A stretch of DNA of 64,000 nucleotides from Gluconacetobacter aggeris (GTDB lineage Bacteria > Pseudomonadota > Alphaproteobacteria > Acetobacterales > Acetobacteraceae), in contig NZ_JABEQD010000005.1 of the NCBI RefSeq assembly GCF_014174395.1, forward strand, positions 186,001 through 250,000, in the 5' to 3' direction. Position 1 is the first letter of the stretch. Every line of letters starts with the position of its first letter. The position numbers were made by a program, and so were the translations under genes. The notes below the pieces were generated by a model. It was given only the letters and a program-made list of their open reading frames with translations. It did no database searches and was not told the origin of the DNA. Shown piece by piece: positions 30,989 through 42,057 of this stretch.

Positions 30989-31468
30989 TCAGGCCAGGAG
31001 GATCAGCATCCGCGCGCCGGCCAGGATGATCGCCGCGATCAGCCCTGCAACGATGTCGTCGCCCATGATGCCCACTGCGTCATGCCGCCGGTCGAACCAG
31101 CCGACGGGGCCGGGCTTGGTGATATCGAGCAGCCTGAACAGTGCGAACGCCAGCAGCAGCCACAGGATGCCGAGCCGATCGGGCCAGAGCGGGTCCACCT
31201 GCATGGGGCCGAACGCCAGGGGAAACATGGCGATCCACATGCCCGCGACCTCGTCGATCACGATCCACTGATGGTCCTCGCCGTCGCTGACCCGTGCCGT
31301 GGCCGCATATCCGACGGCACAGCACAGCAGGATCGCAACACCCAGAACGAGAGGGTGGGGCAGGAACAGCAGGCCGCAGACGAGAGCCGCCAGCGACCCG
31401 ACGGTTCCGGGGGCAACGGGAGAAAAACCGCAGCCGACGAAACTGGCGACAAGGCGGGCAGGATTCAT
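30989..31468 (-). CDS. pgpA: Phosphatidylglycerophosphatase A
   Basis: PgpA removes phosphate from phosphatidylglycerophosphate to give phosphatidylglycerol, the substrate of the cardiolipin synthase found 12 kb away. The 159-residue membrane protein shows FSPVAPGTVGSLAA, IVIDEVAGMWIAMFPLAF and the catalytic FRLLDITKPGPVGWFDRR with GGIMGDD-like VGIMGDDIVAG. It has about four membrane segments. Its ATG overlaps the stop of the lytic transglycosylase (ATGA), so its translation is probably coupled. Confidence 0.93.
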   Translation of the reverse strand: MNPARLVASFVGCGFSPVAPGTVGSLAALVCGLLFLPHPLVLGVAILLCCAVGYAATARVSDGEDHQWIVIDEVAGMWIAMFPLAFGPMQVDPLWPDRLGILWLLLAFALFRLLDITKPGPVGWFDRRHDAVGIMGDDIVAGLIAAIILAGARMLILLA

Positions 31469-33483
31469 GGGGGCGCCTCCGATCGGGATTCGGAGGCCAG
31501 AGCCTGGTAAATGGCCAGGTTTTCCTCCACGCGCTGGATATAGCTTCGGGTTTCGGCAAACGGAATGCTCTCGATCCAGTCGAGCATCGCCGTGGGCGTG
31601 GGATCGGCATGCGCCGGATCGCCGACCGAGGCCAGCCATTCGTCGGCCCGGTGCGGCCCGGCATTGTAAGCCGCCAGCACATAGGGAATCGCCCCGTCGA
31701 ACTTGCGCATCAGCCGTGACAGATAGGCCGTGCCGATTCGCATGTTCAGCGCCGGATCGGTCAGGCTGGCGCCGGTCAGCGTGCCGGTCGCAAGCCCGGC
31801 CCAGCGCGAGACGTCGCGCGCCGCCGCCGGCAGAAGCTGCATCAGGCCATAGGCGCCGGCCGGGCTGACAATGCCGGGATCGAAGCTGCTTTCCTGCCGG
31901 ATCACGGCCATGACGAAGCCCGTGGGCAATCCCTGTTCGATGGCCGGGAACGGCCTGGGCCAGCCCAGCGGCAGCAGGGCGATACCATCGCGGCCCGCGC
32001 GGCGGGTGATCGCCACTGCCACGTCGGGCATGCCCAGCCGCACGGCGAGCATCGCGGCGAGGGCATGGCCGGCCGCCTTGTCCCAACGCGTATCCTGCAA
32101 CAGCACGAAATCACGCGCATGGGGCAGATCGCCCCGGGCCGCCAGCAGGCGGGCCGCCTGGACCAGGTCGCTGGCTTCGAAGCGGCTCATGTCCTCGTTG
32201 CTCCAGACCGGCATGGGCACGCTGCCCAGCCGGGCGCGGACCAGCGCGCCGGACCGTTCGGGAAACAGCAGGGGGCTGGCCGCGTCTCCGTCCAGCCGCG
32301 ACAGCGCCATCTGGCCGTAGAAGGTTCCGGGCATGGCGGCGGCCTGTTCCCATTCCCTGCGGGCGCCCGGATTGTCGCCGGCTTCCTCCAGCGCGCGGCC
32401 GGTCCAGTACAGGCCACGGCTGCGCGTGATCAGCGAGCGGGAGGCGCAGAGCGACCGGAAGCGATCGGCCGCCTGCCTGGGATCATGCAGGCGGCGCAGC
32501 AGGATCCAGCCGGCCAGGAAATCGGCATCATTGCGGGCGGCCGGGCTCATGTCGTCGGTCGGGACCGCCAGGGCGAGCGCCTCCTGGTCCCGGCCGGCCA
32601 GGAGCATGTCGTGGGCCAGCGTGTCCCGCTCGCTCCAGAAGGCGGGCAGAGGCAGGCGCCGTTCGGCCGCGAGGCCCGATCGCGGCCAGAGTGACGCGGC
32701 TTCGTCAACCTGTCCGGTCCGCCGCAGCCAGCGCAGCCGGTCCAGCACCAGCACCGGATCATCGGCCAGGGCGGGCGGAACCGTCGCCAGCGCGGACGCT
32801 TCGGCACCCGGTCCGGAATCCGGCCGCGCCGTCCGCAGGGCCAGCCGGGCGAGTGCCAGGGCCCGGCGCGGGGACGGCAACCGCCCGGCCTGCCTGCGGG
32901 CGGCGTCCGTATGGCCGTCCAGTTCCTGGCGGTTGAACCGCCGCCACTGGTCGTCTGCCGTCAGGGCGGCACCGAAGACCGCGAGGAAGGGTTCTTCATC
33001 GGCGGCGCGGTCTATCCCCGCGACCCAGGCCTGCCGGGCACGGTCCGCCAGGCCGGGCGGCGGAGCGGGCAGGCGGGCACAGGCCAACAGGGCGGGGGCG
33101 GACGTCAGCGAAAGCGTGGTGCAGGCCCGGGCCAGCCCGCTGTCATTCGCCGGTGCCTGGACCATCAGCGCCTGGACGCGCGCCAGCATGACCGGACGGC
33201 GCGGCCAGGACGGCTGCCGGTCGAGGAAGGCCAGATATTCGTCGATACTGCCGCCTTCGGGGGAAAGCAGCCGCAGATAGGTCTCGACCCGCGCCGCCAC
33301 ATCTCCCGAGGCCGCAGACAATGTCGGCGCGGCGGCGATGTCGCTGGCGATATCGCGGGCGGCAGCGGGGAACGCCAGGCCCACAAGGGCTACCAACGCC
33401 GCCATTCCCACCGTGCGTCCCCTGGGGCGCGACGGGCGACGCGGGGCAGTCGAAAGGGCGAATGGCGGCATGGCGGGCCTCAT
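31465..33483 (-). CDS. slt: Soluble lytic murein transglycosylase (Slt family)
   Basis: This enzyme cleaves peptidoglycan glycan strands with formation of 1,6-anhydromuramic acid ends in the periplasm. The 672-residue protein has a basic N-terminus and signal segment (about residues 24-43, cleavage near AAA-RD). A long alpha-helical superhelix follows, then the GH23 domain near residue 515: VIRQESSFDPGIVSPAG (catalytic Glu), YGLMQLLPAAA and YVLAAYNAGPHRADEW. Size and layout match Slt70. An ATG at 33471 is an alternative start. Confidence 0.92.
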   Translation of the reverse strand: MRPAMPPFALSTAPRRPSRPRGRTVGMAALVALVGLAFPAAARDIASDIAAAPTLSAASGDVAARVETYLRLLSPEGGSIDEYLAFLDRQPSWPRRPVMLARVQALMVQAPANDSGLARACTTLSLTSAPALLACARLPAPPPGLADRARQAWVAGIDRAADEEPFLAVFGAALTADDQWRRFNRQELDGHTDAARRQAGRLPSPRRALALARLALRTARPDSGPGAEASALATVPPALADDPVLVLDRLRWLRRTGQVDEAASLWPRSGLAAERRLPLPAFWSERDTLAHDMLLAGRDQEALALAVPTDDMSPAARNDADFLAGWILLRRLHDPRQAADRFRSLCASRSLITRSRGLYWTGRALEEAGDNPGARREWEQAAAMPGTFYGQMALSRLDGDAASPLLFPERSGALVRARLGSVPMPVWSNEDMSRFEASDLVQAARLLAARGDLPHARDFVLLQDTRWDKAAGHALAAMLAVRLGMPDVAVAITRRAGRDGIALLPLGWPRPFPAIEQGLPTGFVMAVIRQESSFDPGIVSPAGAYGLMQLLPAAARDVSRWAGLATGTLTGASLTDPALNMRIGTAYLSRLMRKFDGAIPYVLAAYNAGPHRADEWLASVGDPAHADPTPTAMLDWIESIPFAETRSYIQRVEENLAIYQALASESRSEAPP

Positions 33484-33513
33484 GTCAGCAGGCGCGACGG
33501 GCGGGGTGCGCCA

Positions 33514-34131
33514 TCATGACACGACATGCCAGATTTCGCCGCCGCCCTTGACGATCAGCTCGATCGCCACGGCCAGCACGATCAGCAGCCCGACCCAGGC
33601 GATCCACCGGAAGCGTTCCAGCAGCCGCGCGATCAGCGAGGCCGCGACGGCCATCATCAGCACCGAAACCGCCAGCCCGGTGATCAACACCCAGATATGC
33701 TTGCCCGCTGCCCCGGCCACGGCCAGCACGTTATCCAGGCTCATCGACAGGTCGGCCACGATGATGCGGATGATGGCGGTGCGCAATGCGCCGGGCGGAG
33801 CGGTGTCGGATGGCGCGGGTGCCTCCTGGTGGCACAGTTCGCGGAACATGCGCCAGCAGACCCACAGCAGGAGGATACCGCCGGCCAGGGTCAGGCCGAT
33901 GATGGCCAGCAACTGCACGGCGACGATCGCCAGGCCGACGCGAATCAGCGCCGCCGCCGCGACGCCGGCCAGGATGGCCCGCCCCCGCAGGGGATGGGGC
34001 AGGCCGCGCACGGCCAGGCCGATCACGACGGCATTGTCGCCGGCCAGAGTCAGATCGATCAGAATGACCTGCAGAAGCGAGGCCAGGGCGGATAGGGTGA
34101 GGATGGTCGCGCTCCCGATGGAAATGTCCGT
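33514..34131 (-). CDS. TerC-family integral membrane protein with non-canonical start
   Basis: TerC/YjbE-type proteins are multi-helix membrane proteins linked to metal (Mn) export or tellurite resistance. The conserved N-terminal motif LIDLTLAGDNAVVIGLAVRGLP and the later ADLSMSLDNVLAVAGAA (paired acidic metal motifs) are present. However, the first ATG/GTG/TTG in frame is the GTG at 34026, inside the first motif. The open frame and GC-rich third positions continue upstream to about 34131, where ACG-GAC-ATT stands and where an ATG would be expected. I therefore place the start at the ACG; ATT, ATC or CTG codons nearby are alternatives, as is a gene damaged at its start. Confidence 0.7.
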   Translation of the reverse strand, partial: TDISIGSATILTLSALASLLQVILIDLTLAGDNAVVIGLAVRGLPHPLRGRAILAGVAAAALIRVGLAIVAVQLLAIIGLTLAGGILLLWVCWRMFRELCHQEAPAPSDTAPPGALRTAIIRIIVADLSMSLDNVLAVAGAAGKHIWVLITGLAVSVLMMAVAASLIARLLERFRWIAWVGLLIVLAVAIELIVKGGGEIWHVVS

Positions 34132-34343
34132 CGGCCCGTCTCGTCGGCCGATGCCGCGCGATGTTGATCATTCCCGCCGCAACCGGGCAAGAGGCACCCC
34201 GCTTTCGAAGGAAGACGCGGCGCGGGAAATCGGCTAAAGGGGCAGCCCCGTCCCCGGAGCAGATCGTCCTTGACCCGGGATTGCCGCATGACGTGAACGA
34301 TGCTGCCGAACAGCGTCTGGTCGAAGAGAGAAAGCCGAGCACG

Positions 34344-35696
34344 ATGGTCCCGCGTTATACCCGTCCCGCCATGGCCGCCATTTGGGCCCCCGAGAACCGG
34401 TATCGGATCTGGTTCGAAATCGAGGCTTTGGCATGCGAAGCCATGGCGCAGTACGGCGGCGTGCCGGCCGAGGCCGCGCGCGTGGTGCGCGAGAAGGGCG
34501 ATGCCGCGATGGCCGCGTTCTCGCAGGCCGACCTGGACCGTATCGACGAGATCGAGGCCGAAACGCGCCACGACGTCATCGCCTTCCTGACCTGGCTGGC
34601 CGAAAAGATCGGCCCGGAAAGCCGCTTCGTGCATCTGGGCATGACCTCGTCGGACGTGCTGGATACCTGCCTGTCGGTGCAACTGGTCCAGGCGACCGAC
34701 ATGCTGCTGGCGGATCTGGACGCCGTGCTGGAGGCGCTGAAGCGCCGGGCGTTCGAGCATAAATACACGCTGACCATCGGGCGCAGCCACGCGATCCATG
34801 CCGAGCCGACCTCGTTCGGCCTGAAGCTGGCGGGCCATTACGCCGAATTCGCCCGCAATCGCGAACGGCTGGTGCGTGCCCGCGCCGAAATCGCCACCTG
34901 CGCCATTTCGGGTGCCGTGGGCACCTATGCGCATGTCGATCCGCGCGTCGAGACCTTCGTGGCCGAGAAGCTGGGACTGGAGCCCGAAGGCGTTTCGACC
35001 CAGGTGATCCCCCGCGACCGCCATGCCGCCTATTTCTGCACGCTCGCGGTCATTGCCAGCGGCATCGAGCGCCTGGCGATCGAAGTGCGTCACCTGCAGC
35101 GCTCCGAAGTGCGCGAGGCCGAGGAGTTCTTCCATCCGGGCCAGAAGGGCTCGTCGGCGATGCCGCACAAGCGCAACCCGGTGCTGTCGGAAAACCTGAC
35201 CGGCCTGGCGCGGCTGGTGCGCGCCCATGTGATCCCGGCACTGGAGAATGTGGCGCTTTGGCACGAGCGCGACATCAGCCATTCGTCGGTCGAGCGGAAT
35301 ATCTGCCCCGACGGCACGATCGGGCTGGATTTCGCGCTGGCCCGTCTGGCCGGCATGATGGACAAGCTGGTGGTCTATCCGGACCGCATGCTGGCCAACC
35401 TGGAGAGCCTGGGCGGGGTCGTGCATTCCGGCGAGGTTCTGCTGGCTCTGGCACGCGCCGGCATCCTGCGCGAGGACGCGTACCGGATCGTCCAGCGCAA
35501 CGCCATGGCGACCTGGACCCGGCTGGGCGAGCCGGATGGCCGCACCTTCCGCGAGAATCTGGACGCCGACCCCGAGGTGGCGGGCCGCGTGCCGGCCGAG
35601 GTGCTGGATGCGGCGATGAACAGCGATGCCCATCTGGGCGCGCTGGATCACAGCTTTACCCGCGTCTTCGGCGAAGCCGGCCCGGCGCGCGGCTGA
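34344..35696 (+). CDS. purB: Adenylosuccinate lyase
   Basis: PurB acts twice in purine synthesis, releasing fumarate from SAICAR and from adenylosuccinate. The 450-residue protein shows YTRPAMAAIWAPENRY, HLGMTSSDVLDTC, IGRSHAIHAEPTSFG (catalytic His), the signature GSSAMPHKRNP, and RDISHSSVERN. The ATG at 34344 fits family N-termini (MVPRYTRPAM); the upstream open frame is the terC region. It stands apart from the purC-S-Q-L block but precedes it by 0.9 kb on the same strand. Confidence 0.97.
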   Translation: MVPRYTRPAMAAIWAPENRYRIWFEIEALACEAMAQYGGVPAEAARVVREKGDAAMAAFSQADLDRIDEIEAETRHDVIAFLTWLAEKIGPESRFVHLGMTSSDVLDTCLSVQLVQATDMLLADLDAVLEALKRRAFEHKYTLTIGRSHAIHAEPTSFGLKLAGHYAEFARNRERLVRARAEIATCAISGAVGTYAHVDPRVETFVAEKLGLEPEGVSTQVIPRDRHAAYFCTLAVIASGIERLAIEVRHLQRSEVREAEEFFHPGQKGSSAMPHKRNPVLSENLTGLARLVRAHVIPALENVALWHERDISHSSVERNICPDGTIGLDFALARLAGMMDKLVVYPDRMLANLESLGGVVHSGEVLLALARAGILREDAYRIVQRNAMATWTRLGEPDGRTFRENLDADPEVAGRVPAEVLDAAMNSDAHLGALDHSFTRVFGEAGPARG

Positions 35697-35721
35697 GGTT
35701 CGGGAGGAGGCAGAGACCCGA

Positions 35722-36456
35722 ATGTGTACGATCGTCCTGTCCTTTTCCCCCGGTTCCGCCTGGCCTCTGCTGTTCGGCGCCAACCGTGACGAACGGCTGG
35801 ACCGCTCGTGGGACGCACCCGGCCGCCATTGGCCGGATCGCCCCGCGGTGGTCGGGGGGCGGGACAGGCTGGCCGGCGGGTCGTGGCTGGCCCTGAATGA
35901 TTCGGGCGTCGTTGCCGGCGTGATGAATCGCGTGGGCAGCCTGGGGCCGGCGCCGGGCAAGCGTTCGCGCGGCGAACTGCCCCTGCTTGCGCTGGAACAC
36001 GCCACGGCCGCCGAGGCCGCGCGGGCGATCGGCAATCTGGATGCCGGCGCGTGGCGGTCGTTCAACATGGTGGTTGCCGATCGCAACGATGCCTATTTCA
36101 TCTCCGGCCTAGGCTATGCCACGCCGGAAGTCAGGGCGCTGGAACCGGGCACCCACATGGCCGCCACGACCGAGCCCGACGACATGTCCATTCCCCGGAT
36201 CGGACGGCACCTGCCGCGCTTCCGCGAGGCCGGGCGCCCGGTGCCACCGGACTGGACCAGTTGGACGCGCCTGATGTCCGACCGTTCGCTGCCCGCCGGC
36301 AGCGAACTGAACATTCCGCCGCGCGCGGGATTCGGCACATGCAGCTCATCGCTCATCGGCCTGCCGGCCGATCCGGCCGGTGCGCCGTCCTGGTATTTCG
36401 CCGCCGGCGCGCCGGATCGTGTGGGCTATGCGGCGGTGGATCTGCCAGCCGCCTGA
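35722..36456 (+). CDS. NRDE/TANGO2 family protein
   Basis: The 244-residue protein begins MCTIVLSFSPG and has the NRDE motif (GANRDERLDR, residues 19-28), then GGSWLALNDSGVVAGVMNR. This is the TANGO2 / NRDE family, with an N-terminal-nucleophile-like layout where Cys2 would be exposed after Met removal. The function in bacteria is not settled; eukaryotic TANGO2 has been linked to haem trafficking and lipid metabolism. GGAGGAGG lies upstream of the ATG at 35722. Position between purB and purC may mean only cotranscription. Confidence 0.85.
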   Translation: MCTIVLSFSPGSAWPLLFGANRDERLDRSWDAPGRHWPDRPAVVGGRDRLAGGSWLALNDSGVVAGVMNRVGSLGPAPGKRSRGELPLLALEHATAAEAARAIGNLDAGAWRSFNMVVADRNDAYFISGLGYATPEVRALEPGTHMAATTEPDDMSIPRIGRHLPRFREAGRPVPPDWTSWTRLMSDRSLPAGSELNIPPRAGFGTCSSSLIGLPADPAGAPSWYFAAGAPDRVGYAAVDLPAA

Positions 36457-36540
36457 GCGACCGGCGACGCCGTCATGGCGCGCCATCAAGGGAATGGTAT
36501 CTTCCGCGATCAATCATTGCTATGAGGCAGTCGCATTCCA

Positions 36541-36559
36541 GGGGCCCTGACCGGGCCCC
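36541..36559. repeat. 7-bp GC-rich hairpin upstream of purC
   Basis: GGGGCCC and its complement flank a five-base loop in the 154-bp gap between the NRDE gene and purC. It may be a weak terminator or part of the purC leader. A second small palindrome (GGCATGCAGGACATGCC) follows. Confidence 0.45.
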
Positions 36560-36610
36560 ATATCGGACGGCATGCAGGACATGCCTCCATCAGCCGCATG
36601 AAGGACGAGT

Positions 36611-37375
36611 ATGGCCCGCCGTCGTCAGCTCTACGAAGGAAAAGCCAAGATCCTCTTCGAGGGTCCGGAACCCGGGACGCTGGTCCAGTATTTCAAGGAC
36701 GACGCCACGGCCGGAAACGGGGCGAAGAAGGGGATCATCACCGGCAAAGGCGTGCTGAACAACCGCATCAGCGAACATCTGATGCTGCGTCTGCACGATA
36801 TCGGCATCCCGACCCATTTTATCCGCCGCCTGAACATGCGCGAGCAGCTGATCCGCGAGGTCGAGATCATCCCGCTGGAAGTCGTGGTGCGCAATGTCGC
36901 CGCCGGCAGCCTGGCGAAGCGGTTGGGCATTCCGGAGGGCACGCGCCTGCCGCGCACGATCATCGAATATTACTACAAGAACGACAGCCTGAACGACCCG
37001 ATGGTCAGCGAGGAGCATATCACGGCCTTCGACTGGGCCTGCACCCATGATCTGGACGACATGGTTGCGCTGACCATGCGCACGAACGATTTCCTGACCG
37101 GACTGTTCGTCGGCATCGGCATCACGCTGGTCGATTTCAAGCTGGAGTTCGGCCGGCTGTGGGAAGGCGACGAGATGCGCATCGTCCTGGCGGACGAGAT
37201 CTCGCCCGACAATTGCCGCCTGTGGGACGCAAAGACCAGCGAGAAGCTGGACAAGGACCGCTTCCGGCGCGACCTGGGCCGTGTCGAGGAAGCATATCAG
37301 GAAGTGGCCTGGCGGCTCGGCATCCTGCCCGAGGCCACGAATTCCGACATGAAGGGGCCGGAGGTGATGCAATGA
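36611..37375 (+). CDS. purC: Phosphoribosylaminoimidazole-succinocarboxamide synthase
   Basis: PurC joins CAIR and aspartate to give SAICAR, which PurB then cleaves. The 254-residue protein contains [12 protein letters not shown] (ATP site), [43 protein letters not shown] and the signature [14 protein letters not shown]. Length is normal. Its stop overlaps the purS start by four bases (ATGA), and the block continues with the same kind of overlap through to purL. Confidence 0.97.
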   Translation: MARRRQLYEGKAKILFEGPEPGTLVQYFKDDATAGNGAKKGIITGKGVLNNRISEHLMLRLHDIGIPTHFIRRLNMREQLIREVEIIPLEVVVRNVAAGSLAKRLGIPEGTRLPRTIIEYYYKNDSLNDPMVSEEHITAFDWACTHDLDDMVALTMRTNDFLTGLFVGIGITLVDFKLEFGRLWEGDEMRIVLADEISPDNCRLWDAKTSEKLDKDRFRRDLGRVEEAYQEVAWRLGILPEATNSDMKGPEVMQ

Positions 37376-37614
37376 AAGTACGCGTGACGGTCATGCTGAA
37401 GGACGGCGTGCTGGACCCGCAGGGCAAGGCCGTGGGCCATGCGCTGCATGTGCTGGGCTTCGGCGGCGTGGGCGAGGTGCGGATCGGCCGCGTGATCGAG
37501 CTGGAGCTGGACGAGACCGATCCCGCCGCCGCGCGCGAGAAGGCCGATGCCATGGCGCGCGGCCTGCTGGCCAACTTGGTGATCGAGGATTTCGTGACCG
37601 AGGTGGTGGCATGA
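37372..37614 (+). CDS. purS: FGAM synthase subunit PurS
   Basis: PurS is the small subunit that links PurQ and PurL in the three-part phosphoribosylformylglycinamidine synthase found in many bacteria and archaea. The 80-residue protein shows [40 protein letters not shown] and the C-terminal [18 protein letters not shown] overlaps join it to purC before and to the Rap1a-like gene after. Confidence 0.96.
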   Translation: MKVRVTVMLKDGVLDPQGKAVGHALHVLGFGGVGEVRIGRVIELELDETDPAAAREKADAMARGLLANLVIEDFVTEVVA

Positions 37615-37988
37615 GCGCGCGTCGTTCCATCCTGCTGGTTGCCGCCCTGGCGGCCGGCCTGCCGGCCTCGGCCATGGCCCAGCGGGTCTCGACCCTGCAA
37701 GGCGGGCGGTTCCTGGAACTGTGCAGCCGGGCCCCCAGCGTTGCGATCTGCGACGCCTACCTGTCCGGCCTGGCCGATTCCGTCGCCCTGACGCATGTCT
37801 ATGACCGCAACGAGGGCGACAAGGCCGCGCCGACGGGCTTCTGCGTCAAGTCCGGCGTGACCAGCGCCGAGATGCGCGGGCATGTCGTGTCGTGGCTGCG
37901 CGCCCATACCGACCAGTTGTCCAAGCCGGTCGGCGAACTGGCCTTTACCGCCCTGCATGAGTCCTATCCCTGCGGTGGCGGCAAATGA
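37611..37988 (+). CDS. Secreted Rap1a/Tai-like protein inside the pur operon
   Basis: The 125-residue product has a clear signal peptide (residues 1-24, cleavage after AMA). The mature part has four cysteines (38, 47, 78, 121) and the pattern LCS...[12 protein letters not shown]...GFCV...V..WL..H...L..P....... ALHESYPC, resembling the Rap1a/Tai domain named for type VI secretion immunity proteins. No effector or secretion gene is nearby, so an immunity role is unlikely; such domains are common as single periplasmic proteins. It overlaps purS and purQ by ATGA on both sides, so its translation is locked to purine genes. Confidence 0.75.
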   Translation: MSARRSILLVAALAAGLPASAMAQRVSTLQGGRFLELCSRAPSVAICDAYLSGLADSVALTHVYDRNEGDKAAPTGFCVKSGVTSAEMRGHVVSWLRAHTDQLSKPVGELAFTALHESYPCGGGK

Positions 37989-38682
37989 AGGCCGGAATCG
38001 TCGTCTTTCCGGGCACGAACCGGGAACGTGACATGGCGATCGCGCTGCGGGTCGTGACCGGGCGCGAGCCGGTGATGATCTGGCATGGCGAGACCGATCT
38101 GCCGGATCTGGACCTGGTCGTGCTGCCCGGCGGGTTCAGCTACGGCGATTACCTGCGCTGTGGCGCCATGGCGGCCCATGCCCCGATCATGCCCGCGATC
38201 CGCCGCTTCGCCGAAGCCGGCGGCCATATCCTGGGTGTGTGCAACGGTTTCCAGATCCTGACGGAAGCCGGTCTGCTGCCGGGGGCGCTGCTGCGCAACG
38301 GCGCGCTGCGCTTCCTGTCGCAGGATTGCCATCTGCGGGTCGAACGCGACGATACGCCCTTTACCCGCCGCTGGAAGGCGGGCGACGTGTTCCGTGCCCC
38401 GATGGCGCATGGCGACGGCAACTATATCGCCGACGACGCCACGATCCGCGAGCTGGAAGATAGCGGGCGCATCGCGTTCCGCTATTCGCGGCCCGACGGG
38501 CGTGTCGATGAAGGCGATCGGCAGACCAATCCCAATGGCAGCGTCAGGGCGATTGCCGGCGTGCTCAGCGCCAATCTGCGGATCTGCGGCATGATGCCGC
38601 ACCCCGAAGACCTGGTGGACCCGCTGATGGGCGGCGAAGATGGAAAGCCCCTGTTCGAAGGGCTGGTGGAGGCTCTGGTCCG

Positions 38683-38686
<4 letters not shown>
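37985..38686 (+). CDS. purQ: FGAM synthase subunit PurQ (glutaminase)
   Basis: PurQ provides ammonia from glutamine to PurL. The 233-residue class I amidotransferase starts [18 protein letters not shown]. It shows [20 protein letters not shown], the nucleophile motif [30 protein letters not shown] and the C-terminal [12 protein letters not shown]. Length is normal for the small PurQ type. Overlaps of four bases occur at both ends. Confidence 0.97.
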
Positions 38687-40896
<2,210 letters not shown>

Positions 40897-40924
40897 GCGA
40901 CAGCGTCGCGAAGGAGGAACGCCG

Positions 40925-41158
40925 ATGGCGATGACGGCACAGGAGATCGAAACCTATATCCGCACCGCCCTGCCGGATGCCGCGATCAGTATCGAGGATC
41001 TGGCGGGCGACGGCGATCATTATGCTTGCACCGTCGTCAGCGAGGCCTTTCGGGGATTGTCGCGCGTCCGCCAGCATCAGATCGTCTATGCGGCGCTTCA
41101 GGGACATATGGGCGGCAAGCTGCATGCCCTGGCCCTGCAGACCACCGCCCCGGACTGA
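40925..41158 (+). CDS. bolA: BolA-family protein
   Basis: This 77-residue protein has the BolA/IbaG fold: TAQEIETYIRTALPDAAISIEDLAGDGDHYACTVVS, then the conserved FRGLSRVRQHQIVYAALQ and a C-terminal HALALQT. BolA-like proteins pair with monothiol CGFS glutaredoxins to handle Fe-S clusters, and grxD follows directly. AAGGAGG upstream supports the ATG at 40925. It is the short, IbaG-like type rather than the longer morphogene BolA. Confidence 0.93.
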   Translation: MAMTAQEIETYIRTALPDAAISIEDLAGDGDHYACTVVSEAFRGLSRVRQHQIVYAALQGHMGGKLHALALQTTAPD

Positions 41159-41213
41159 ATAAACGCCCCCATTATGCGGCCGCCCCCGGCCGCCTCTGCA
41201 CAGGACTGAACAA

Positions 41214-41549
41214 ATGGCTGAAACCATCGCGCAGCGCATCCAGAACGACATCGATACCAACCCGGTCATGCTGTACATGAAAGGGACCGCCCTGTTCCCG
41301 CAATGCGGGTTCTCGGCCCGCGTGGTGCAGATCCTGAATCACACCGGCGTGCCGTTCCAGACCGCGAACGTGCTGGAGGACCCGGAACTGCGCCAGGGGA
41401 TCAAGGATTTCACGAACTGGCCGACCGTGCCGCAGCTCTATGTGAAGGGCGAGTTCATCGGCGGCTGCGATATCGTGACCGAAATGTTCCAGACCGGCGA
41501 ACTGGAAAAGCTGTTCGAGGAAAAGGGGATCGTGTCGGCCTCGGCCTGA
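41214..41549 (+). CDS. grxD: Monothiol glutaredoxin (Grx4 type)
   Basis: The 111-residue protein has the monothiol active site CGFS (Cys31 in [15 protein letters not shown]), preceded by LYMKGT. The glutathione-site residues [19 protein letters not shown] follow. CGFS glutaredoxins carry a [2Fe-2S] cluster between themselves and BolA partners. It is separated from bolA by 55 bp containing a small GC hairpin (41176-41193) and is followed by a strong terminator, so it ends the pur-bolA-grxD unit. Confidence 0.96.
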   Translation: MAETIAQRIQNDIDTNPVMLYMKGTALFPQCGFSARVVQILNHTGVPFQTANVLEDPELRQGIKDFTNWPTVPQLYVKGEFIGGCDIVTEMFQTGELEKLFEEKGIVSASA

Positions 41550-41573
41550 GCCCTCTCACCATATGATCTGAAG

Positions 41574-41606
41574 AACGGGCCGGTCGCATGACTGGCCCGT
41601 TTTTTA
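41574..41606 (+). terminator. Intrinsic terminator after grxD
   Basis: An 11-bp stem (AACGGGCCGGT with ACTGGCCCGTT, one G-T pair) around a five- to six-base loop is followed by a run of six or more T residues. It is 24 bases after the grxD stop and closes the long purine/Fe-S transcription unit. Confidence 0.92.
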
Positions 41607-41686
41607 TATTGGGGCCGTGCCCTTTCTCTTGTCGTGCGCCCCGCCTTTCGTTTAGCTTTGCTTATCGGGTTGGTGTGAGGTGATGG

Positions 41687-42019
41687 ATGTTCCAGTCAGT
41701 ATTCAGGAAGACCGCGTTCTGCGCACTTGGAGCCGGGATGTTCCTGCTGGCCGCCACTCCCCACAGCGCACAGGCGCATGTGGTGACGAATGACGAAGCC
41801 GGGCGACTGACCCTGGATGCATTGACTGCCGTTCCCATGCCGGTCCGGCACGTTGCCTATCATCGTGACACGCGCGCCATGCATGTGGCGTCGATCAGCG
41901 ACCTCCATTCGGCCCATGCGACCGTCCGCTCGCGCGGGCTGGTCCATAATGTCGTCTATCACCCCCATGCCGTGGCATCGGCCCGGCATACCGCCCACAA
42001 GGGGCGCCACCGCACCTGA
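41687..42019 (+). CDS. Small exported histidine-rich basic protein, unknown
   Basis: No family recognised. The 110-residue product has a signal peptide (residues 1-30, cleavage after AQA). The basic mature chain has about a dozen histidines spread through it (RHVAYHRDTRAMH, HSAHATV, HNVVYHPHAV, RHTAHKGRH). GTGAGG lies upstream of the ATG at 41687; an ATG at 41683 is out of frame. It stands alone after the grxD terminator. Possible metal binding is inference from composition. Confidence 0.6.
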   Translation: MFQSVFRKTAFCALGAGMFLLAATPHSAQAHVVTNDEAGRLTLDALTAVPMPVRHVAYHRDTRAMHVASISDLHSAHATVRSRGLVHNVVYHPHAVASARHTAHKGRHRT

Positions 42020-42057
42020 TCCGTACCACGCCCGACCGGCACCGACGCCCTCGGAAC

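Noticed and set aside
37611-37988. A type VI secretion immunity gene with a cognate effector
   Set aside because: Only the domain resemblance is present; no effector, VgrG, Hcp or other secretion gene lies in the window.
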